Shown here: positions 10,151 to 20,987 of the stretch, piece by piece
How the letters are laid out: every line of letters begins with the position of its first letter
How positions within the stretch are numbered: position 1 is the stretch's first letter
Source of the DNA: Cardamine occulta
Taxonomy: Eukaryota > Streptophyta > Magnoliopsida > Brassicales > Brassicaceae
Direction: 5' to 3'
Length of the DNA: 64,000 nucleotides
Assembly: GCA_028015245.1 (NCBI GenBank)
Contig: CM051370.1
Span: forward strand, 11,838,160-11,902,159
Translations under genes and position numbers: made by a program
The notes under the pieces: generated by a model
The model's input: only the letters and a program-made list of their open reading frames with translations
Database searches by the model: none
What the model was told of the DNA's origin: nothing

Positions 10151-12629
10151 CTATTGACGAGGAACTGGGGGCGTGCAAACTAAGTTAGCTATACGATCCG
10201 GTACAGGGAGCGCTGTATCTATAGGCATGACTATGCTAGCATAAGCGTTCACCATATAATATGTCATATAACATGGGTCACATAGTAGGATACGAGATAC
10301 GTTCTTATACTCCGCAGCAGCGATTGCATGTTCACACGGTATTTTCTCCATGTCAAAACGACGGCAAGTGTATTTTTTCTCGGCCAAGTTTACAATATGT
10401 AACGACGATCCGCATACAACTTCTATATGAACATAATCAATCTCTTGTACATTCGCAAGCCTTGCCCCACTGACACGGCCCTGCAAGTATTAAAAAAAAA
10501 CACAGCTGACTTATCAAAAAAAGAACGGCTGACTTATCAATAAACGGCTGATTTATAACAGTATAACGGCTGACTTATAAAACAAGTTACCTCTAGCAAT
10601 TTTTCAACAGCACGTGTGAGCGTGGTCCTCATCGACCTCGCTTCCTGGCGTCACTCAGCAAACCACCTCGTCATCATTGACCTAATTGATTGCAAGAGTC
10701 AAATAATAGGGTAATCCCTAGTTTTTGAAAGTACCTTGTTCATCGATTCTGCAATATTTGTTGTCGTCAAGTTATATCTATCGCCTGGAAAATGAACCCG
10801 TGCCCACATCCGTACATCGGCTCTCTGAAGGTATCCATGAAGGTCAGGATTAAGGGTTGCAATCTCATCGAAGGCAGCCTGAAAATCATCCATTCTATAA
10901 CAATTGGCAGCTTTCTTCACAAGGCGAAAATGGCTTCTACCTTTATACCGTACCAAGATGTTCTTATACAAATGATATCTACAAATTCCATGAGCCGCCA
11001 GCGGATACAACATTCCAATTGCTTTCCCTATCAATTTATGCCTATCCGATATGATTGCAAGAGCCTTATCGTCGGGAATAATAATCTTTAGTTGGGAAAA
11101 AATTATTGCCAAGATTCATCATTTTCAGTGTCAACCACACCGAAGGCTATAGGAAAAATTTGGAAGTTACCATCTTGAGCTAATGCAGTGAGGAGCGTCC
11201 CTTTGTATTTTCCATGTAGAAATGTACCATCGACAACGACTACTTTACGCATGTATGGTAATCCACTCACGCTCGCTCCAAAAGCAAGAAAGAGATACTT
11301 GAATCTCAATTCTACGTCAAGTTGAGAGAATCGTACCCGGGTTTTCCCTTCGTAACATATACAAGAAAGAAAGCAAGTCTTCAAACCACTTCTGAAGACT
11401 GGCCGTATCAAGCTGCCTCGCAAATTTTAACGTCCTATGAGACTTCCAATAATCCATCTATACAGAAAGATAAATCAGCCGTAAAAGCCATGAAGTCAGT
11501 CATATTAAATATAAATCAGCCATATAAAAAGATAAGTCAGCCACATGAAAAGATAAGTCAGCCGATAACATAATGTCTTGCATTACCTTGATACCAAATT
11601 GCTTGTTGATAGCTATCCCGACATGCCTAGGAAGAACCGTTGGATCAATGTCGCCAATGAAATCTCTGTATAAGACTCCTAAAACATCTGGTGTTGCCTG
11701 TCGAGATCGTGCAGAATGCTCAGTTATAGAACATGTGTGTTCTAAATCAAATTTACGAACATAAAACTCTGGAGAATCTCCATATGTAGATGCACGAACT
11801 CTCCAGCTACATCCATCTACCCAACATCTAACAATGAACAATTTCGGAGTTGATATTGAGACATCGTAATCGAATCGATCCTTCACCGAAAGAAATTCAG
11901 TCGATTCTCCAAATCTTTTTTACTATCGTAGCGTTGTTCGACGGTGAGATTTAACGATGACATCTCCAAATCTCGGACAACATTAGAGGTGTTCAATTCT
12001 TGTATAACAACGTTTTGAGATCTCTTCTTAGGAGGCAAAGTCGGCGAATCTTCGTCTGCAACAAGCTTTCCTAGTAAACTAAAGTTATCATCATCAGATG
12101 ACGCACCATCAGGATCATCGAAAATTTCAAATCTGGTGTCGAACTCATCATCTTCTTCGTCTCTATCTTCCTCTTCTTCACCGTCGAAGCTCCCCATATC
12201 TTTTTCTTCTCGTATCACCCCAAATTCGGCTTCTAAATCATCATAATCACTAGACGGACGTTTCAGCTTCTCATTCGAATTATCTTGCTGAATAACTTCG
12301 CTAACATCGATCTCGATAAATTCTACACATAGACGTAGTTTATCGGTTTTACTCAGGGTCAAAAAGCTTTGGAGTTGCCGAGTATTACAGACATAAACTG
12401 GAGGAGTATCTTGCGATAACTTTCTCATAGTCTTGTTTCCAAACATGTAGCTCAGCTGAATCTTACACCTTCGCGAATCCAATCTGTAATCCTCCAATAT
12501 CATATCCACTAAACCGCTGAAACTTGTTTGTTCGTTTACATCTATAACTCTGCATCCTCTCTGGTCGGGATTGAATGTGTACCAAATTTTTTGAATCCAT
12601 TTGCCGGACACAATAATAATAGGATCCAT
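10151..12629 (-). pseudogene. MURA-like transposase of the KAONASHI MULE, frameshifted
   Basis: Minus strand, starting MDPIIIVSGKW (12629). An N-terminal module (to about 11895, acidic DE-rich linker) is followed after a frameshift near 11893 by the MuDR zinc-finger-like region (RCWVDGCSWRVRAS). After an intron (about 11595-11462, full of ATAAGTCAGCC repeats) comes the MULE transposase core, then a SWIM zinc finger (CRRFDMEKIPCEHAIAA) at about 10370. The core keeps the three catalytic acids: Asp in VVVDGTFLHGKYKG (near 11235), Asp in IISDRHK (near 11050) and Glu in NIAESMN (near 10755). A stop after ENDESWQ (near 11103) and a frameshift near 11330 also break it. It would bind element ends and catalyse cut-and-paste transposition in the nucleus. 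Confidence 0.85.
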
Positions 12630-12784
12630 TGAAGATGAAGAAGAAAAGAAGTATAGACGAAGAACGGCGCAATGAAGATGAACCCTAAATCCCTAAACAT
12701 GCACCCTTAAATCCGACGTGTTATTTCATAAAATCTGACGTAATTGTTTTCTTGCTTACATGGAAACCAGCTACTAAATGAATT

Positions 12785-13345
12785 CGTAAGTCAACCATTC
12801 CAAAATCAGCCATAAAACGATGTAATAAGTCAGTCATAACTAAATATACTATTTGAGTAATTATAGAAGATTATGAAATCAGCCATGATAACCCTTAAAT
12901 CAGGTGGAAAAATATAAGTCAGTGGATACGTTGAGTAAATCAGCCGTTAAACGCATACTATTACAGTAATTACTGATTAATTATTTAATCAGCCATAACT
13001 AATCCAAAATCAGCCGCGTGACCACTGACTTAACATAGGTCAGCCACTAAAGCTCACTGAAATCAGCCGAAAAAATAATAAATCAGCTACTTAAGTCAGC
13101 CGGAACTTGATAAGTCAGTCGGAACTTGATAAGTCAGTCATATCATAGGAATAAGTCAGCCAAAATTCTCTTAAATCGGTCGCAGTTTTATAAGTTAGCC
13201 ATGATTTATACTTGTTAGTCAGCCGATGTTACGTAAGTCAGCCATAACTTTAAGGTAATAAGTCAGCCTAAAAATGATAAGTCGGCCGTTTACATGAGTC
13301 AGCCACATTTCTTGATAGTCAGCCATAACGAGAGCGAAAATTTTT
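12785..13345 (-). repeat. ATAAGTCAGCC motif array, right-end (inverted) orientation
   Basis: About 25 variants of AAGTCAGCC / AATCAGCC spaced 15-30 bp apart fill the right subterminal region upstream of the transposase. They are the reverse complement of the left-side motif; an equivalent cluster lies at 11468-11570 in the transposase intron. The orientation switch falls between 10580 and 11468. Confidence 0.85.
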
Positions 13346-13533
13346 TGCGGCAGACTTAACTAATACACGTCAGCAATTTCTGTGCCACGTCGGATGGCGC
13401 CAAATTTTTCATGTGAAAAAATAAAATTCTTATAATTACGTTTTTGGTATAACATAGTTTGAAGGGTATTTTAGAGACGGAAAACATTACAATAAAAAAA
13501 AAAGATTTGCACTAGTGTAGTCATTTTTTTCGA

Positions 13534-14059
13534 ATTCCATATCATTTGAGTAAACTTCCCTTTCTAATTTCTATGTATATAGTAAAACAACTTTGAGTTT
13601 TTGGATATACACTTCAAAGTGTTAAAGAGTTAAACCTAGACAAGGTATTTAGGTGCGATGTTACAAAACAGAGATGTGATTAAATTAGGTAACACATAAT
13701 AATAACATAGTCATCTTTTATAGAAAACAATATAAAATTAGTGCAACGTTCACGCATTCGTTGTATTCAGTAAATAATATTCATCATTGGCAATTTGTCT
13801 AAATTATGATCTTGTTCAATACATGACTACAGTGGAGATAAACTATGCTGTATAATTTTCAAAAATTTGGGGTAAGAAATGTTTGTTCTATTCAATTTAG
13901 AAATTCTAGATTTTACTTTTTTTTTCTTAAAATTGAAATATATATATATTGGTTTTATCAAAACATATATATATATACACATATATATTTCTAAAATATA
14001 TTTTACCAATATAAATATATACATATATATTCCTAAAAATATATTTGACCAATTAGACG
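13534..14059. other. AT-rich flank with (TA)n runs
   Basis: Low-complexity AT DNA including ATATATAC blocks around 13940-14030. No gene seen. Confidence 0.4.
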
Positions 14060-14073
14060 TATCTTAACTCTCC

Positions 14074-14380
14074 CTAATCCTGATGTACACATTGTGGAGA
14101 CCAGAGAAACGATTCAGCCGACCAAGAAAAAACAAAAACACAACCATCAATTAACATGTCTAGATCAGGGAATCCTTCCTGATTCTTGAAACCAGCACCA
14201 ACATCTTTAAAGTTACAAGATGGGCTTCTGTTGGGAGAGAGATGACAGGGAGCTAAGGTGTTAGAGACACCGAGCAAGATCACTCACTAGCAGAGTAGGA
14301 GTTATCATGGGCACAGTCCGATGAGCTAGGCGCTCCATTCCCTGATCCGCAAGAAGAAACATTGTTTGGCCGACTAAGAC
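14074..14380 (-). pseudogene. Unrecognised gene fragment
   Basis: The minus strand shows a coding-like piece SSCGSGNGAPSSSDCAHDNS ending near a GT donor (about 14285). An intron-like CT-rich stretch ends CCAACAG (about 14228), and a second piece contains SPSCNFKDVGAGFKNQEGF. Base composition is less AT-rich than the flanks. I do not recognise the family; it could be the 3' end of a regulatory gene. No start or complete frame is present. Confidence 0.3.
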
Positions 14381-14384
14381 GTGT

Positions 14385-14984
14385 TGTGACCAAAAAAAAT
14401 GGTCACTAATTCACTGGAAGGTGCACCGGTCGCCATTAAAAATTGATTCTCATAAACAGATAATTCAATAACACATTGTTTTTGTCAACTTTTAAAAATA
14501 TGAAGAGTAGTTACAGGATGACAAATATTATATATAACTATGGTACTGGTGATACACATGTATATTAAAAGAAATTAAAAATCAAATTTATTTTCAAATA
14601 CTATTACATTTGTGACCAATAAAAAAAAGTAATCATAATATACGGAAATGAAGATTTTAAAATTATGTGTGCATAGTAGATATCACATTAAAAAATAACA
14701 AAAATAGTAATATTAAATATTTAAAAGACAATCATTTGAATTTTTTATATATCTAATATGAGAACCTACCTAGCTTAGGTCGATTATAAACACTTCCATG
14801 TATATTTTAGTGGAAATGTGAGTCTCATTGGTTCGCCAATTCAATAGAGCAATCTTTTTTACTGTATAATTCATAATATACAAATACAATTGTACATATA
14901 ATATAATAGAAAATTTTAAATAATGATGGTTTGATGGCAAATAAGGTACTACACCGCTTGTATTCTTGAACAACACAGGCATTA
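14385..14984. other. AT-rich intergenic DNA
   Basis: No genes, RNA genes or repeat ends recognised. Confidence 0.4.
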
Positions 14985-17342
14985 GGGCTGTCAAGCGGGT
15001 GGGCCCCGCCCCGCCGCGGGTTTGACTGATTTTGTTTTCGTCCGCACCCGTCCCGCAAAACCATGAGTCTATTTTTTAAGACCCGCACCCGCTCCGCAAA
15101 AACCCGCAATATGTGTAAAAATTCAAAAATTAGGACAAAATACATAAATTTAACCAAACAAAAGATATTACAAGTCCAAATAACAATAGCAAATTGCTAA
15201 AGACATTACAAATCCAGAAGTCCAACATTGAGCAAAATAAATTTTAAAAGTCAAGAGAAGCATGGCCGAAAGTTTGAAAATCATCTTCTCTTTTTTTCCC
15301 TTCTCTTTTCTTTCACCTACCAATTTAAACATGGAAGAATTAACAATTATACACTAATGCATAATATTCATACACCAAAATAAATAAAAAGTATATACTT
15401 ACGTAGTTGAAGCCATAGTAGACGCATGGAGAACGTTACCACCAGATGTATCATCCACTTCCACTATATCAATCAAACAAAATCGTCAAAAATTAGTATC
15501 AATTCTAACAATTAAATCATAACTGCAATATCAAAAATTTTGTATTACCATTTTCATATCCTTCGAAACCGCGTATCCAATTGCGGGCACATATTAAAGC
15601 TTGGACATTTTGTGGAAGAAGGCAACTTCTATATTTGTTCAAGACGCGAGATCCAATTCTAAAAGAAGACTCAGACGCTACCGTCGTAATAGGTATGCTT
15701 AGAAGATCACAAGCCATGATAGCTAACTCTCCACATCGATGAGAGTTATCTTTCCAATAATCCAAAACGTTCAAACTTAAAAACATATCCATATCTAACG
15801 GTGGTTCTTCTAAGTATATATCTAAAGCTGATTTTCCACTTGCATTAAAATTCTTTTTGCGGAAGTTGTGAAAATCCTAAATCATTGAAAACAATTTATA
15901 ATTACATTTAAAATCTTTGTAGTAAAAGATAACCATATACACATATATAAGAGAAAGAAACTTACATCATAGTTAATGGCACCATTTCCATGTTTGAAAC
16001 CAGCACCAGGGCTTACATTTGAGTTTTCATTTGCTGCTGAACTCTGAGCCTCATGTGTAGAAGTCCTCTTATATGCTTCGAAGAGAAGTTTTAGCTTCTT
16101 CCGTACATGATCCACCTTTTGCTGACATGTACTCTCATCTAGAAGTGAGAAACAATACTCCAAAAGTGAAAGCTTAAACCTTGGATCGAATACTACTGCC
16201 ATTGCAAGAATCTCGCTGTACTCATGCCAATACTTATCAAATTTACCTTTCATAGCCTTAACCATTTCAGCAATAACATACTCTTTGCTATTCTCATGCT
16301 CTTTCAGCCAATACTCAATCTTATAAACTTGCATGAAGTAGAGGTTAGACGTTGGATAAGTAGAACCAGAGATTAAGTTGGTGATCTCATCAAATGGTTG
16401 CAGCAATTCACAAATCTGTATCCCTAGGTCCCATTCTGTTTCTTTAGGAAGAAACTTGTAGCTTGGATCAATAGCTTGATAACTAGCAAATGCAGAACGG
16501 TAGCTGATAGCTCTATCAAGCATTTTGAATGTTGAATTCCATCTCGTTGGCACGTCCATTGCCAAACCAGCTCTGAGATGAAGACCGACAGATTCAATAC
16601 AACTTGCAAACAGTTTTTGCCGACCCTCTGAAGCTTGAACGAACTTAATGCTCTCCCTGATTTTATAAACTGAATTGCCAATAACTTTCAGCCCCTCTTG
16701 AACGATTAGATTCAGGATGTGTGCAGAACACCTAACATGAAAAAAGTCACCACCACATAACAAATCATTTTGTATAACCAGCTGCTTCTTCAAAATGTTT
16801 TGCATGCTATCGTTGTTACTTGCATTATCAAGGGTAAGGGAGAACACTTTTTTCTCTATGCCCCACTCTTCCCACAACTTAACAATCTTCATCGCTAGAT
16901 CTAAACCTGTGTGAGGAGGAGGTAAGGGACAAAATGACAGAATTTTATTCTTCAGCTTCCAGTCTTTATCTACGTAATGTGCAGTTAAACACACATAACC
17001 TTCAATAGTAATCGCAGTCCAGAGATCAGATGTGAAGGAAATTCTACCCGAAATTTCAGACAACTCTCTTTTCAGTTTATCTTTCTCATTCTCATAAAGC
17101 TTATACACATCCGCTGCAGCTGTATTTCTACTTATGAACTTCACATCAGCGTTTAGATACTTCCAAATGAACCTAACTCTATCATATTCCACATAAGAGA
17201 ATGGAAGATCATGCTCGATTATGCACTTTGCTACCATCTCACGGAAAATTATCTAGTCAATCTTTTTAGATTGCAGCTTTCCTTCCATACTAACTATCAT
17301 ATCACCGACATCACCAATCCTAGGCGTTCTATTGCAAACGCA
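14985..17342 (-). mobile_element. Truncated hAT-superfamily transposon
   Basis: The left edge carries TTAGGGCTGTCAAGCGGGT followed by GC-rich subterminal repeats (CCCGC, ACCCGCAC), which is the terminus style of plant hAT elements. A transposase gene on the minus strand fills the body. Past 17342 coding similarity stops before the BED zinc finger, and no matching terminus or 8-bp duplication is visible. The 5' part of the element has been deleted. Confidence 0.75.
15395..17342 (-). pseudogene. hAT transposase (RNase H-like core and hATC domain)
   Basis: The main exon (17342-15966, minus) is open for 451 codons below 17237. It includes the catalytic-core landmarks FTSDLWTA, SLTLDNASNND, RCSAHILNLIVQEGL and TRWNSTFKML, and ends at a consensus donor (15965). 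An acceptor at 15877 leads to DFHNFRKKNF and the hATC dimerisation domain (LDYWKDNSHRCGELAIMACD, then TTVASESSFRIGSRVL). A further small exon (about 15460-15400) encodes VEVDDTSGGNV. An in-frame TAG (17253-17255) replaces what is probably a Gln just upstream of REMVAK, and the N-terminal BED finger exon is missing. The domain order matches hAT transposases, which act in the nucleus and cut DNA by hairpin formation. The copy is dead, but the core is remarkably intact. Confidence 0.88.
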
Positions 17343-17702
17343 CTGATAAATAAATAAATAAAAAATATTGTTATTTTTGGTTGTTTTGCGTTATCTCTTT
17401 TTTTTTTTCTTTTTTTTAAGGTTTTTCAATTACTTAACGTCGTTGTAGATGGTTGATTATAGTGATAAGATAGTGGGCAAATGTAGTTTTGAACCAGCTT
17501 AAAACAAGGATATGATTAGGAAGTCAAGTTAGACTAATTTTGTGCGCTGAAAAACATATAGACCCATTAAAAAGTGTAGTAATTTTGCCAATCAGCTATG
17601 AGTGGAGTAATTTTATACACTGGAAAAAAAATTCATTTGATAACAAAAATAAGTTTTACTCTAATATGATAGAACCATATTTCTGTCCACTTGAGCTAAA
17701 AT

Positions 17703-18269
17703 CAATGTTCTAATAAGCACTAAGCGCTAACTGGCTGGTGAACTAGCGTCTAGCGCCTACACAGTGTAGGCAGAGATTAATCGGAAACTAGGCGGTACTG
17801 AGCGTTATAAAGAAATTCTATGATTTTATAAATATGTAGGTTAAGAATTCTTATAATCACCAATAACATTAAAATCTAACTTGGCCTAGTGGTCTAAAGC
17901 ATGTAACTTAACCGTCCGACCAAGGTTTGAGTCTTTTAAAGAGACATGTTATATTTTTAACTTAAATGAGAAGGGTAAAACTGTAATTACATAATATTTT
18001 ATTCTTTCCAAAAAAGCCCTAATGGACACCATTTTATCTGCAACTTTTTTTTTCCAGATTTTTCGTATTCTTTCCCTTGTTCTGTCACTTTCTCACATAT
18101 CTTGAAAAAAAGACATAAGTCCATCATTAGTATATCGATTTCTAACCAAAAAGTTAAGGTTAAAGTATTTTTCATTTTTAACCGATTTTGATCAAATCAC
18201 CTCGGCTAACCTCTGCCCAGCGCCTCCTCGCCGCCTAAACAGCCGCCGAGACCGACTTTTAGAACATTG
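17703..18269. mobile_element. 567-bp hAT-type MITE with perfect 8-bp target duplication
   Basis: Perfect 11-bp terminal inverted repeats CAATGTTCTAA / TTAGAACATTG are flanked by identical GCTAAAAT at 17695-17702 and 18270-18277. An 8-bp duplication defines the hAT superfamily. Subterminal DNA is GC-rich (AGCGCCTA, CGCCGCCTAAACAGCC). No transposase is encoded, so it is non-autonomous. It shares its layout with the element at 23465-24002. Confidence 0.88.
17879..17940 (+). other. tRNA-like A and B boxes inside the hAT MITE
   Basis: TGGCCTAGTGG (17882-17892) fits the A-box consensus TRGYNNARNGG and GGTTTGAGTC (17924-17933) fits the B box GGTTCGANTC with one change. They are 42 bp apart, close to real tRNA spacing. 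A TTTT (17934-17937), which could stop RNA polymerase III, directly follows the B box. A full cloverleaf cannot be drawn, so this is a tRNA-derived or tRNA-mimic internal promoter, not a tRNA gene. Confidence 0.5.
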
Positions 18270-18299
18270 GCTAAAATTATCCAATCAAACCCCAAGGCT

Positions 18300-18530
18300 G
18301 TGATTGGAAAGTCAAATTAGAGTAATTTTGTGCTCTGAGAAACATATGGATCCACTAAAAAGTGGAGTAATTTTGCCAGTCATTTATGAGTGGAGTAATT
18401 TTATAGGCTGGTAAAAAAAATGTATTTGATAACAAAAACAAGTTTTACTCCAATATGGTGAGACCCATATTTTTGTCCACTTACGCTAAAAGTATCCAAT
18501 CATACTCTAAAAGTCTGATTGGGTATATTT
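18300..18530. repeat. MITE copy 2, tandem to copy 1
   Basis: It begins GCTGTGATTGGAAAGTCAA and ends near TATCCAATCATACTC. Internal blocks (GGAGTAATTTTGCCA, GATAACAAAAA.AAGTTTTAC, TTTGTCCACTT) match copy 1 almost base for base. The short ends ATGATTGG / CCAATCA are inverted relative to each other, as expected of a MITE. Confidence 0.65.
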
Positions 18531-18929
18531 GAGTAATTGAGCAGAAAAATTATCTAGTGTAAATGCGCTTGTTTACTATATAGAATGTTTAATTTTTAAA
18601 AATAAAAAATATTTCCTATTATTTTAAATAGTTGTATTTAATTTATTTGAACTGTTTTTATTATCAAATATCAATTGCTTTAAAAAAGCTTGTCTCAATT
18701 GAATAGTCTTTTCCTTATCTTTCTAACTCTTAGGGGTGAACCCTTATATTCACCCTTTCTAAATTTAACCAATAAAATTTTACCAACTAAGATTATATTT
18801 AAAAGAAATAAATAATAAATTAAAATTAAATTTAAACAAATAAAACAAACTAAAAAAGGTGAGATTTTAACACAATTGAATTGGATAAACGTAAATATGT
18901 TTGAAAATACATTGCTTAGGCTCAGGATG

Positions 18930-19285
18930 AGGCATCAAACACTGATATTTACACCGTCTTTATCCACAACTAAAATCTAATCAGGATGAACATCTCTCTC
19001 GTAAGTAGCTTTAATCAAATCAAGAGCACAAGTCTTAGAAGCAAACACAACATCTCCATTACTTCTCCTACCCATAACTAGGAGGCCTAATCCCATGTGG
19101 GTCATGAACAGCAACAAGCTTATTCTCAGTAACAAACACCATAGAATACACACCTTGAAGCTTCTCGCAAGCATCAACAACCCTCATGAAAAAGGGTTTA
19201 GCTTTAGAAATCGCAACAACTTCAGTATCAGAGCTAGTATTGAAAATCAAATAATTCTCCTCTAAATCAGCTCTCAATTTTGTGT
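18930..19285 (-). pseudogene. Captured amidophosphoribosyltransferase fragment, 3' half
   Basis: The minus strand reads LRADLEENYLIFNTSSDTEV, FFMRVVDACEKLQGVYSMVF and GRRSNGDVVFASKTCALDLI, then YERDVHPD, a stop, and VVDKDGV. This is the N-terminal glutamine amidotransferase (Ntn-hydrolase) domain of glutamine phosphoribosylpyrophosphate amidotransferase (ASE/PurF), which makes phosphoribosylamine in the first committed step of purine synthesis in plastids. A gap of a few residues (VV to AISKA) and changes in DPHGIRPPSYG show decay. It joins in order to the other half at 20988-21252; the Copia/TRIM block sits between. The parent gene has few or no introns, so DNA and RNA capture cannot be told apart. 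Confidence 0.8.
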
Positions 19286-19585
19286 AAAAGTATCTAAAAC
19301 ACTCTTACCTTTTGATAAAGAATAACTCTCATTATTAATGTTTAGAAACTCTCTCAAAACTAAACAATAAAAAGTTCTTAATGTTCGATATATCAAAGTC
19401 ACAACTCGACTTTGATATTTATATAGATAATAGCACCTCTTTTGCTATTCCTATTTGTATTAGAAATTAGAATTAGAAATAAAAAAAACTTCCAATTCTA
19501 TTAGAGACATCTTAAGCCTATCTTAACCTAACCGCCTTGTTAGAGTTGTCTTGGGCCTAAGGTAGTCCATGAAGCTTATCCAACA
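19281..19585 (-). repeat. Copia LTR remnant (3' LTR of a minus-strand element)
   Basis: On the minus strand it starts TGTTGGATAAGCTTCATGG directly after a purine tract GGAGGTGAA, and ends ...CTTTTACA close to the captured gene. TG...CA ends and an adjacent polypurine tract identify a 3' LTR. No partner LTR was found. Confidence 0.6.
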
Positions 19586-19860
19586 TTCACCTCCTTAAGC
19601 TTCAAGTTAGTCCTCGAGAGGTCTTGAACTCCAATCAAACTTCTCATCTTCTTAAACTTGATTCTTGCTAGGAATTTTGTTTTTCCAACTTTAAGATTGA
19701 TCTGGTAAAGCATATTAGGAAATCTGATTACTTTTATCAAGAGTCTTCCGCTAGGATCATGTAGTGTTAGATAATCATGCCTCATTCTAACATCACAACC
19801 ATGCTTGGTAGCTTGTCTTAAGCTTACTATGTTGCTCTTTAACTCTAGAATATGGTAAAT
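19586..19860 (-). pseudogene. Copia gag-pre-integrase fragment
   Basis: The minus strand reads GCDVRM, HDYLTLHDPSGRLLIK, then NLKVGK, followed by an unfamiliar tail and stop just before the LTR. The GC.(V/I)RM...YLTLHD..G.LL signature is that of the gag-pre-integrase segment of Ty1/Copia polyproteins. Protease, integrase, RT and RNase H are absent; an internal deletion joins this piece to the 3' LTR. Confidence 0.65.
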
Positions 19861-19993
19861 ATCGGTTAGAAGTCTCTACATTATTAGAAAATATTGGTAC
19901 ATGAGGATGAAAGTGTTATTGCGAATTCATAAGGTATGATAAACAATTGAACCCGGTTCAACTGAATCCAACAATAATGATATCGCAATATGA

Positions 19994-20423
19994 TTGTTGT
20001 TTCAATCCATCTCGGAGACTCTTATCGTGCAAGTAGGCGAACAAGACTCTTCAAAAGGTATATGGGATGCAATCAAATCAAGACATCTTGGAGAAGACAG
20101 AGTCAAAGAAGCTAGACTCCAAACCCTAATGTCCGAATTTGAACGATCGAAGATGAAAAACTCGGACACAATCGATACCTTCGCGGGGAAGTTATCGGAA
20201 CTAGCGTCAAAATCTGCAGCTCTAGGTCAAACAGTTGAAGAATTAAAGCTAGTGAAGAAATTTCTGAATAGCTTGCCACGAAACAAGTATATACAAATCA
20301 TAGCATCACTTGAGCAAGTCCTAGATCTAAACAAGACTGATTTCGAGGACATAGTGGGACGGCTTAATGCATATAAGGAATATATACTTGACGATAAAAA
20401 TCATGTGGAGACACAAGAAAATC
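19994..20423 (+). pseudogene. Copia gag fragment (UBN2-type), plus strand
   Basis: Open for about 143 codons: KGIWDAIKSRHLGEDRVKEA, LQTLMSEFERSKMKNSDTID, FAGKLSELASKSAALG and LVKKFLNSLPRNKYIQIIAS. This is the capsid-type gag of plant Copia elements (W..L...F .. R...L...F..LKM), which packages the element RNA. It is oriented opposite to the neighbouring gag-pre-integrase piece, although both belong to the same kind of element, so the copy has been internally inverted or two fragments have been joined. It lacks the zinc knuckle and runs straight into the 5' LTR of the TRIM. Confidence 0.75.
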
Positions 20424-20987
20424 TGCCTAATAAAAACATAAACCAATGTCTCACATCGGAAGATTAGAAAATATATGTCTAATGTATAAGTCAAGTCAAT
20501 CACCAATTAGTATGAGACCTTTTGGAAAAGAACCCAAAAACAAATTCTTGCGGGCAGTTGACTTGGGTTTGTAGAATCCCAACAATTGGTATCAGAGCCA
20601 GATTGAAAACATTGGATCTAGAGAAGTAGGTGTGGGTTGCATGCTCGGTGTGGAGAAACCTTCAACGTGACACGATGAAAAGAGTGCCTCAATATGATCT
20701 TACGACTAAAGGGTACCGGTGCCTGGGTGCCAAAGTTTCGCTAGAGGGGAGACTACGGTTCATTGTCCTTAGTTTGAGGGAAAGATTGTTAAGAGAAAAA
20801 CCAATGTCCCACATCAGAAGATTAAAGAATAATATTCTAATATATACAAGTCAAGTCAATCACCAATTAGTATGAGACTTTTTGGGAATGAGCCAAAAAA
20901 TAAATCCGTACGGGCTTTGTCACTTAGGCCCAAAGCAGATAATTTCATACTAATATGGAGTGGATTTGGACTTGCAAAAGCCCAACA
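20424..20987 (+). mobile_element. TRIM (terminal-repeat retrotransposon in miniature)
   Basis: Two related LTRs (20424-20584 and 20787-20987) both contain ACCAATGT.(T/C)CACATC.GAAGATTA, then AAGTCAAGTCAATCACC, then AATTAGTATGAGAC. The 5' LTR ends CCCAACA and is followed by the primer-binding site TGGTATCAGAGCCA (20587-20600), complementary to initiator-methionine tRNA. A purine tract GAGGGAAAGAT precedes the 3' LTR, which starts TGTTAAGAG. The internal part is only about 200 bp and non-coding. The LTRs differ in length (161 and 201 bp) through an internal deletion in the first. Confidence 0.85.

Larger units (their letters stand above)
4580..13524. mobile_element. Complete KAONASHI-type Mutator-like element with Ulp1 gene
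   Basis: A Mutator-like element of about 8.9 kb. The ends show weak terminal inverted repeats: 4580-4600 and the reverse complement of 13504-13524 agree at 16 of 21 positions by eye. They are flanked by near-identical 9-bp duplications, TTTTTTAGA (4571-4579) and TTTTTTCGA (13525-13533); 9 bp is the Mutator hallmark. Inside are a plus-strand DUF1985/Ulp1 gene and a minus-strand MURA-like transposase, convergent. Elements that pair a Ulp1-like SUMO protease with a Mutator transposase and have poor terminal repeats are known as KAONASHI (KI) MULEs. Dozens of GGCTGACTTAT motifs fill introns and flanks. Both genes carry nonsense or frameshift damage, so this copy is probably no longer autonomous. 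Confidence 0.85.
17505..18300. repeat. MITE copy 1, split by a hAT MITE
   Basis: 17505-17702 plus 18278-18300 form one unit of about 220 bp. It starts near GGATATGATTAGGAAGTCAA and ends TATCCAATCA, and matches the unit at 18300-18530 along its length. The middle is interrupted by the 567-bp hAT MITE (17703-18269), which duplicated GCTAAAAT on entry. Confidence 0.7.

Noticed and set aside
17882..17933. Genuine tRNA gene
   Set aside because: Only A and B boxes are recognisable; acceptor and anticodon stems do not pair.
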